From the NCBI GenBank assembly GCA_029882675.1, contig JAOUKJ010000018.1:1-18450 (forward strand): 18,450 bases of DNA, read 5' to 3'. Origin of the DNA: Cyclobacteriaceae bacterium. GTDB taxonomy: Bacteria; Bacteroidota; Bacteroidia; Cytophagales; Cyclobacteriaceae. The notes under the pieces are model-generated. The model was not told where the DNA came from and ran no database searches. It saw only the letters and a list, made by a program, of their open reading frames with translations. The position numbers and the translations under genes were made by a program. Positions 13,638-18,450 of the stretch are shown here, piece by piece; position 1 is the first letter of the stretch, and the number at the start of each line of letters is the position of its first letter.

Positions 13638-16562
13638 ATGAATGTATCGGCTACCCAGCCTTTTCAGGTCATCTACTCGTTGTTTCAGCATGAATATCTC
13701 GGATATTTGTTTGAATCATACGTAGTACATCTTGATGAAAATGGTAAACTGACCTATCAGCACCAAAATATTTCTGCTCAAAATGCAAGTGATTTCGCCA
13801 GGGGACTGGACGATAAAGACTATCGCCTCATCCAGTTGATGGATAGTATTCAACAAGAAGCTGTCATCAGGCGATTTTCTCAAAAGATCCAGAAGCCCGA
13901 GGAGTTCTTTCTTAAGTATTATAATCAGGAAAATGGCAATGCTACAATACAACGTGAAATAGATAATTACCTGGAAATCAGACGCGCCAAGATTCTGGAA
14001 AATCTGGCTGGAAAAATGGTCTACGAAATGGGGCACGATGGTGAGCCCGCATGGAAACAACTGGATGTGCAACGCAAAAAAGCCAGTGTTCTATTTCACT
14101 TTAGAAGAAATGAAGAAAATACACACTATTTTCCCACCATAAAACATGATGGTCAAAAACTTGATTTTCAATACAAAGGGGCCTTCATTATTTGTAAAAC
14201 ACCGGCCTGGCTGGTATTGGATGGTAAATTGTTTTCTTTCGAGAAAGACCTTGATGGAAAAAAACTTCAACCTTTCCTGAATAAAAAATTCATTGTCATA
14301 CCCCGACAGGTTGAAGAAACCTATTTTACGAAATTTGTGGCTCCGCTTATTGCTTCATTTGATGTTTATGCCAAGGGATTTCAAATTAATGCTGAACGCT
14401 ATGAGCCAAAACCTGTACTAAAGCTATACATGTTACAAGAGGCCCAGCCAGCCGCACTATTTGGGGCTCCTGAAACAGAGGAACCGGAAAACACCAAACT
14501 GGTTTTTGAACTTCATTTTCAATACGGAAAATTTCGTTTCAAGGCCGATAAAACAGGCGTAGTAAATGTGAAGGTGGAAAAAAATGACGATGATTATGTT
14601 TTCCATCGTATCAACAGGGAGCTGACTTTTGAAAAGAACACCCTGGCCCGACTCAGTGAAATGGGCCTGGAATTCAGACATTCCAAAGCGGTTATGCATA
14701 AAAACAAGGCCTTCGACTGGCTCAATGTTTTTAGCCAGTCCTTAAAAGACAATGGATTTATTCTGGAGCAGGAACAAACTGATGGAAAAAGATACTTCTA
14801 CGGGGAGTCAAAAATACAGATCGAGTTTACAGAAAGTATCGACTGGTTCGATATTAAGGCCGTAATAGAGTTTGGCGAATACAAAATCGAATTCAAAGAA
14901 TTACAAAAACATATTCTGAGCAAAAAATATGAGTTTGAATTGCCCAATGGGGAAATCGCTGTAATCCCGGACAGCTGGATCTCTGAATACAGCGAGGTTT
15001 TTGCCCTGATGCAGGATGATCCGCAATCAGGTGACAAAAAACTAAAAAAACACCACGTGGCCCTGATCAAAGAGCTGGAATCTGGCAACCTGGCCAAGGT
15101 AACGCTGAGTCAAAAACTTGAAAAGCTGAGGTCTTTTACAGAAATAGATGATTTTGACATGCCCTTGGGCTTTAAAGGCACCTTGCGCCCCTATCAAAAA
15201 TCAGGATATAACTGGATGCGCTTCCTGCAAGCGTATAATTTTGGAGGTTGTCTTGCCGATGACATGGGGCTCGGTAAAACCGTTCAAACGCTGGCCCTGT
15301 TGCAATCGGAAAAAGAAAAAGGGGCCCTCAATGCCTCCCTTTTGGTGATGCCTACCTCCCTGGTTTACAACTGGCAAAAAGAAGCTGAAAAATTCACGCC
15401 TAAACTGAAAGTATTTGTCTACACCGGTACCTTGCGAAAAAAAGATCCGGCACAGTTTGCCAAATACGACCTGATACTCACTACGTATGGTATTGTCAGG
15501 CTGGATATTGATGTCTTACAAGGGTATTACTTCAATTACACCATACTGGATGAATCACAGGCCATAAAAAACCCGGGATCCAACATAGCTAAAGCTGTGC
15601 GCTATCTGAAGTCAAAAAACAAACTGATTCTCTCCGGAACACCCCTTGAAAACAGTACCATGGACATCTGGTCACAAATGGACTTTATCAATGCCGGCTT
15701 GTTGGGCAACAAATCATTCTTTAAAAACATTTTTCTAAAACCCATAGAAAAGAAAAATGACGAAAAGAAAATAGAAAGGCTGAGTTCGATGATCAAACCC
15801 TTTATCCTGCGGCGCAAGAAATCGCAGGTAGCCACCGAACTGCCTGAAAAGGTGGAGAACCTCCACTACTGCACCATGACCCCGGAACAGGAAGAACACT
15901 ACAACGAGGTGAAATCCTTTTACAGAAACCAAATACTCCAGGAAATAAATACCGGAGGATTGGGGGCCAGCCAACTCATGGTATTACAGGGCCTGACTAA
16001 ACTCAGGCAAATTGCCAACCACCCCATCCTGACTGATGACCAGTATAAGGGCGGATCGGGCAAAATGGATGATGTGCTGGAAATGATTGAATCGGTGATT
16101 CACAAAAATCATAAAATACTCATTTTTAGCCAATTTGTAAGGTATCTGCACCTTTTCAAAGACCATTTCGAAAAGGAAGGCATTCCGTTTACCTACCTCG
16201 ATGGCTCCACGCGAGACAGGCAGGCACAGGTGGAGCGCTTTCAGTCTGATCCCAATATTCCCATATTCCTCATCTCCCTGAAGGCAGGTGGCGTGGGGCT
16301 CAACCTCACAAAGGCCGATTATGTTTTTATCCTCGATCCCTGGTGGAATCCTGCGGCAGAAGCCCAGGCCATAGACCGAACTCACCGCATCGGCCAGGAA
16401 AATAAAGTTTTTGCCTATAAATTTATAACGCAGAACACTGTAGAAGAAAAAATACTTACACTTCAACAAAAAAAACTCAAACTCTCAACCGAACTGATCA
16501 GCGCCGAGCAAAGCTTTATAAAATCACTCACCAAAGAGGACATCGATGCCATCCTCTCATGA
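13638..16562 (+). CDS. SNF2-family DEAD-like helicase/ATPase
   Basis: A 974-residue superfamily 2 protein predicted to translocate on double-stranded DNA using ATP. The C-terminal half (about 515-974) is a complete Snf2 motor: LRPYQKSGYNWM (motif Q region), DDMGLGKTVQTLALL with Walker A K547, LLVMPTSLVYNWQKEAEKF, Walker B box DESQ at 638-641, LSGTPLENS, then helicase C with LIFSQF, TYLDGSTRDRQ, LISLKAGGVGLNLT, DPWWNPAAEAQA and RTHRIGQ (914-920). The N-terminal half (1-510) has no SWIM zinc finger that I can see; it looks like a beta-rich, family-specific module of unknown function, similar in layout to bacterial SNF2 proteins. Substrate and pathway are unknown; repair or transcription-recycling roles (RapA-like) are possibilities only. 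The downstream 2H phosphoesterase gene overlaps its 3' end by 17 nt. Confidence 0.93.
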   Translation: MNVSATQPFQVIYSLFQHEYLGYLFESYVVHLDENGKLTYQHQNISAQNASDFARGLDDKDYRLIQLMDSIQQEAVIRRFSQKIQKPEEFFLKYYNQENGNATIQREIDNYLEIRRAKILENLAGKMVYEMGHDGEPAWKQLDVQRKKASVLFHFRRNEENTHYFPTIKHDGQKLDFQYKGAFIICKTPAWLVLDGKLFSFEKDLDGKKLQPFLNKKFIVIPRQVEETYFTKFVAPLIASFDVYAKGFQINAERYEPKPVLKLYMLQEAQPAALFGAPETEEPENTKLVFELHFQYGKFRFKADKTGVVNVKVEKNDDDYVFHRINRELTFEKNTLARLSEMGLEFRHSKAVMHKNKAFDWLNVFSQSLKDNGFILEQEQTDGKRYFYGESKIQIEFTESIDWFDIKAVIEFGEYKIEFKELQKHILSKKYEFELPNGEIAVIPDSWISEYSEVFALMQDDPQSGDKKLKKHHVALIKELESGNLAKVTLSQKLEKLRSFTEIDDFDMPLGFKGTLRPYQKSGYNWMRFLQAYNFGGCLADDMGLGKTVQTLALLQSEKEKGALNASLLVMPTSLVYNWQKEAEKFTPKLKVFVYTGTLRKKDPAQFAKYDLILTTYGIVRLDIDVLQGYYFNYTILDESQAIKNPGSNIAKAVRYLKSKNKLILSGTPLENSTMDIWSQMDFINAGLLGNKSFFKNIFLKPIEKKNDEKKIERLSSMIKPFILRRKKSQVATELPEKVENLHYCTMTPEQEEHYNEVKSFYRNQILQEINTGGLGASQLMVLQGLTKLRQIANHPILTDDQYKGGSGKMDDVLEMIESVIHKNHKILIFSQFVRYLHLFKDHFEKEGIPFTYLDGSTRDRQAQVERFQSDPNIPIFLISLKAGGVGLNLTKADYVFILDPWWNPAAEAQAIDRTHRIGQENKVFAYKFITQNTVEEKILTLQQKKLKLSTELISAEQSFIKSLTKEDIDAILS

Positions 16563-17115
16563 TAAAAAAACAAAAGCACTCTATTTTGTCGCTTTAGTCC
16601 CAAGCGGAGACCTCTATGATAAAGGGTGGGAACTGAAGAATTACATGGCAGAAAAATACCAAACCACGGCCGCACTAAAATCGCCGCCACACATCACATT
16701 ACACATGCCATTCAAGTGGCGTGAAGACCGCGAAAAACAGCTTACCAATCACCTTTCATCGGCATGCAATATAACGGCGCCTTTTACACTGGAAGTCAAT
16801 GGATTTGGCTGTTTCCCTCCACGGGTCCTGTTTCTTGACGTTAATAAACCGAATGAATTGATCCAGTTCAGGGAAGATATTGTGGAAATTATTCGAAAAA
16901 AACTAAAAATAACGGATAGTGGCAGGAAAAATACAGGCTTTACTCCCCACCTCACGATTGCCTTCCGCGACCTGAGAAAAAAGGACTTTCATAAAGCATG
17001 GGAAGAATTAGGCGCACAAGAAATAAAATATACCTTCCCGGTCAATGCATTTTCTCTGCTTAAACACGATGGCACTCAATGGATAGTGCATGAGGAGTTT
17101 CCTTTGAAGAAATAA
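16546..17115 (+). CDS. 2H phosphoesterase (2'-5' RNA ligase / LigT-like)
   Basis: A 189-residue protein of the 2H phosphoesterase superfamily, whose members open 2',3'-cyclic phosphates or act on 2'-5' linkages in RNA. Both diagnostic HxT motifs are present: PPHITLHM with H49 and T51, and TPHLTIAF with H135 and T137, spaced as in LigT/ThpR and yjcG-like proteins. The region between carries PFTLEVNGFGCFPPRVLFL, a typical strand pairing for the fold. The ATG at 16546 lies inside the end of the SNF2 gene, giving a 17-nt overlap in another frame; no later ATG would leave the first strand (ALYFVALVP) intact, so this start is preferred. The overlap implies co-transcription and probably coupled translation with the helicase. 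The substrate cannot be told from the sequence. Confidence 0.9.
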   Translation: MPSSHDKKTKALYFVALVPSGDLYDKGWELKNYMAEKYQTTAALKSPPHITLHMPFKWREDREKQLTNHLSSACNITAPFTLEVNGFGCFPPRVLFLDVNKPNELIQFREDIVEIIRKKLKITDSGRKNTGFTPHLTIAFRDLRKKDFHKAWEELGAQEIKYTFPVNAFSLLKHDGTQWIVHEEFPLKK

Positions 17116-17165
17116 TCTGTGTTTTAAATTTCTATGCAATTTGAAATCAATAAAACTAAACAAGC

Positions 17166-17660
17166 TTATTCAAATACCACTTCATCACTCCTCACTTTAC
17201 TGTACAGTTTCATGCTTTTAATTTCCCCATCCACCTCTACATGTACCAGGTTGACCTGATCATCATGGGTGTTGATTAAGATATCGTTAAACAATCCCAC
17301 TGATCTCACTTTACGTACCTTTAGGATTTCAAAGTAGCAATAAACAGCATCACCCTCTACTTCATGTCCCAGATAATGATACACCTGCTCTTTACCCTCC
17401 AGAGACACTTTCACATGCTTTTTCATGTATTCTTTCAGCAAATCATCCACAGTAAGCCCATTATCCGGCTGGAGAATATCCAGATCAGGATCGGCCCGCT
17501 CATTCCTCACTTCCAGTTCCAGGTCATCCAGAAATACCCGCTGGGTAATTTCCAGTGCTTTTCGTTCATCGTCATACTCAATCTCACAAATGGTAATATG
17601 CAAGGGATGAAACCATTGTGACAGTGGAAAAATGACCGCTAATAATATAAACTTTCCCAT
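17166..17660 (-). CDS. DUF6702-like exported protein
   Basis: A 164-residue protein with a short hydrophobic N-terminal signal (MGKFILLAVIFPLSQWF) directly followed by HPLHITICEIEYD, then LEITQRVFLDDLELEVR. This HPxHxSxxEIEYN...FxDDLE pattern is what I recall for DUF6702, a Bacteroidota family of unknown function; I cannot confirm it by search. The rest is predicted to be beta-rich and acidic, with no Cys pair or membrane segment. It is exported, probably periplasmic; the signal has no lipobox. It lies head-to-head (65 bp) with the HupE/UreJ_2 gene and converges on the 2H gene (50 bp, no clear terminator). The histidines just after the signal could bind metal, which would fit its neighbour, but that is inference. 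Confidence 0.8.
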   Translation of the reverse strand: MGKFILLAVIFPLSQWFHPLHITICEIEYDDERKALEITQRVFLDDLELEVRNERADPDLDILQPDNGLTVDDLLKEYMKKHVKVSLEGKEQVYHYLGHEVEGDAVYCYFEILKVRKVRSVGLFNDILINTHDDQVNLVHVEVDGEIKSMKLYSKVRSDEVVFE

Positions 17661-17685
17661 TGATGTTAATCTCGTTACTTTTTTT

Positions 17686-17714
17686 CAAAAATATACATTA
17701 TACTCGCAAAAATA
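17686..17714 (-). promoter_or_regulatory. Two -7-like boxes upstream of the DUF6702 gene
   Basis: On the minus strand TATTTTTG occurs at 17714-17707 and again at 17693-17686, both exact matches to TA-N2-TTTG. The first has a TTG 23 bp upstream, inside the start of the HupE-like gene. Both lie in the 65-bp divergent spacer, so two transcription starts are possible. No comparable box was found for the plus-strand gene. Confidence 0.4.
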
Positions 17715-17725
17715 AATAAAATCCC

Positions 17726-18310
17726 ATGTCTCAGTTTCAACTCTACTTCGATCTTGGTCTTGAACATATCCTGGATATGGCTGGGTTCGACCATATTGTG
17801 TTTATTATCATACTTTGTGCCATTTATTTGGTTCGGGACTGGAAAAGAATATTAATCCTGGTTACGGCCTTCACGATTGGTCACACTTTCACACTGGCAC
17901 TGGCCACGCTGAAAGTCATCACCGTAGACACCAAACTTGTTGAATTTCTCATACCCCTCACGATCTTTATCACGGCCATTACCAATCTTTTCCACAAGGA
18001 CAGTTCCATTAAACCGAAGCGAACGAACCTCAATTATTATCTTGCTGTATTTTTCGGACTGGTCCATGGCCTGGGATTTTCAAACAACCTGAGAAGTCTG
18101 CTTGGCAAAGAAGAAACCATTGTCACACAACTGATTTCATTCAATATAGGTATAGAAATTGGTCAAATTGCAATTGTACTCCTTTTTCTGCTCAGTAGTT
18201 TTATCTTTGTGGACTTGCTTAGCGTAGGACGTCGGGATTGGAAAATGATCATATCTTCGGCAGGAGGGGGAATAGCTGTCATGCTGATGCTCCAAAATAA
18301 ATTCTGGTAA
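17726..18310 (+). CDS. HupE/UreJ_2-family membrane protein
   Basis: A 194-residue polytopic protein with about six membrane segments. The opening GLEHILDMAGFDHIVFIIIL, then FTIGHTFTLALA, and FFGLVHGLGFSNNL are the characteristic histidine-bearing signatures of the HupE/UreJ_2 family. HupE and UreJ proteins accompany NiFe hydrogenases and ureases and are thought to move nickel or cobalt; this second subfamily is common in Bacteroidota without either enzyme and its substrate is not established. No hydrogenase or urease gene is in the window. The ATG at 17726 gives the expected short lead before the first HxxDMxGxDH motif. It is divergent from the DUF6702 gene and is followed 16 bp later by an M1-type peptidase gene, so it probably shares a transcript with that peptidase. 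Confidence 0.9.
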   Translation: MSQFQLYFDLGLEHILDMAGFDHIVFIIILCAIYLVRDWKRILILVTAFTIGHTFTLALATLKVITVDTKLVEFLIPLTIFITAITNLFHKDSSIKPKRTNLNYYLAVFFGLVHGLGFSNNLRSLLGKEETIVTQLISFNIGIEIGQIAIVLLFLLSSFIFVDLLSVGRRDWKMIISSAGGGIAVMLMLQNKFW

Positions 18311-18326
18311 ACTGTTAAATATTAAT

Positions 18327-18450
18327 ATGAGAAAAATGTATAAAATAACATTGTCACTACTGGCTTTTGCCCTGTGTTTTTTAGCACAGGGGCAAGACAC
18401 GCCCTGGAAATCAAAATTCGAGCAATTGGGCGAAGGCCTGCCCACACCCA
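18327..18450 (+). CDS. M1-family metallopeptidase, N-terminus only (cut by window edge)
   Basis: An open frame starting with ATG at 18327 (a second ATG at 18336 is equally possible) and running off the window after 41 codons. It encodes a signal peptide (KITLSLLAFALCFLAQG, cleavage probably before QDTPW) followed by WKSKFEQLGEGLPTP. That KFEQLG-x-LPTP stretch at the mature N-terminus is what I remember from exported Bacteroidota M1 aminopeptidase-like proteins. The catalytic HEXXH site lies beyond the window, so the assignment rests on a short motif and on context. It lies 16 bp after the HupE/UreJ_2 gene in the same direction. Confidence 0.6.
   Translation, partial: MRKMYKITLSLLAFALCFLAQGQDTPWKSKFEQLGEGLPTP

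Noticed and set aside
15984..16469. Minus-strand open frame of 161 codons
   Set aside because: It is antisense to the conserved helicase C domain of the SNF2 gene; its length follows from that gene's codon bias.
17116..17165. Terminator between the convergent 2H and DUF6702 genes
   Set aside because: The ATTTC/GAAAT pairing is 5 bp, AT-rich and lacks a T-run on either strand.

Overview
The window looks like chromosomal DNA from a member of the Bacteroidota, probably a Cytophagales-type free-living bacterium. The signs are: no Shine-Dalgarno-like leaders, several upstream boxes of the Bacteroidota -7 form (TA-N2-TTTG, clearest before glyA, gcvP and the DUF6702 gene), a TPR-linked sensor histidine kinase, a DUF6702 protein, a HupE/UreJ_2 protein, and a TatC with the long first periplasmic loop I associate with this phylum. 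The composition is moderately AT-rich and even. I see no tRNA, rRNA, CRISPR array, insertion sequence or phage gene.

Layout. Positions 1-5775 are read on the minus strand: the N-terminal half of glycine dehydrogenase (gcvP, cut by the window edge), a polytopic PAS sensor histidine kinase with a MASE3-like membrane sensor, and a TPR sensor histidine kinase. No response regulator is present, so both kinases are orphans here. A 445-bp divergent spacer leads to an MltF-like lipoprotein lytic transglycosylase (+). Next come a hairpin that could terminate transcription in both directions and a possible 54-residue minus-strand small gene. The tightly packed plus-strand group glyA-tatC-rpiB follows. 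rpiB converges, with only 11 bp between, on a minus-strand GT-C-like membrane protein that starts with TTG. Divergent from that is rbfA plus a LolC/E-type permease (+), then a 974-residue SNF2 helicase overlapping a 2H phosphoesterase gene (+). A minus-strand DUF6702 protein lies head-to-head with a HupE/UreJ_2 membrane protein (+), which is followed 16 bp later by the start of an M1-type metallopeptidase (cut by the right edge).

How the genes fit together. gcvP and glyA both belong to glycine/serine one-carbon metabolism but are separated by the signalling block. MltF, TatC, the LolC/E permease and the GT-C-like protein all act at the cell envelope. RbfA and RpiB are housekeeping. Most of the window is ordinary core genome. 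The least explained pieces are the DUF6702 / HupE-UreJ_2 / M1 peptidase cluster, the histidine-rich membrane sensor of the 699-residue kinase, the small minus-strand frame next to glyA, and the overlapping SNF2-2H pair.
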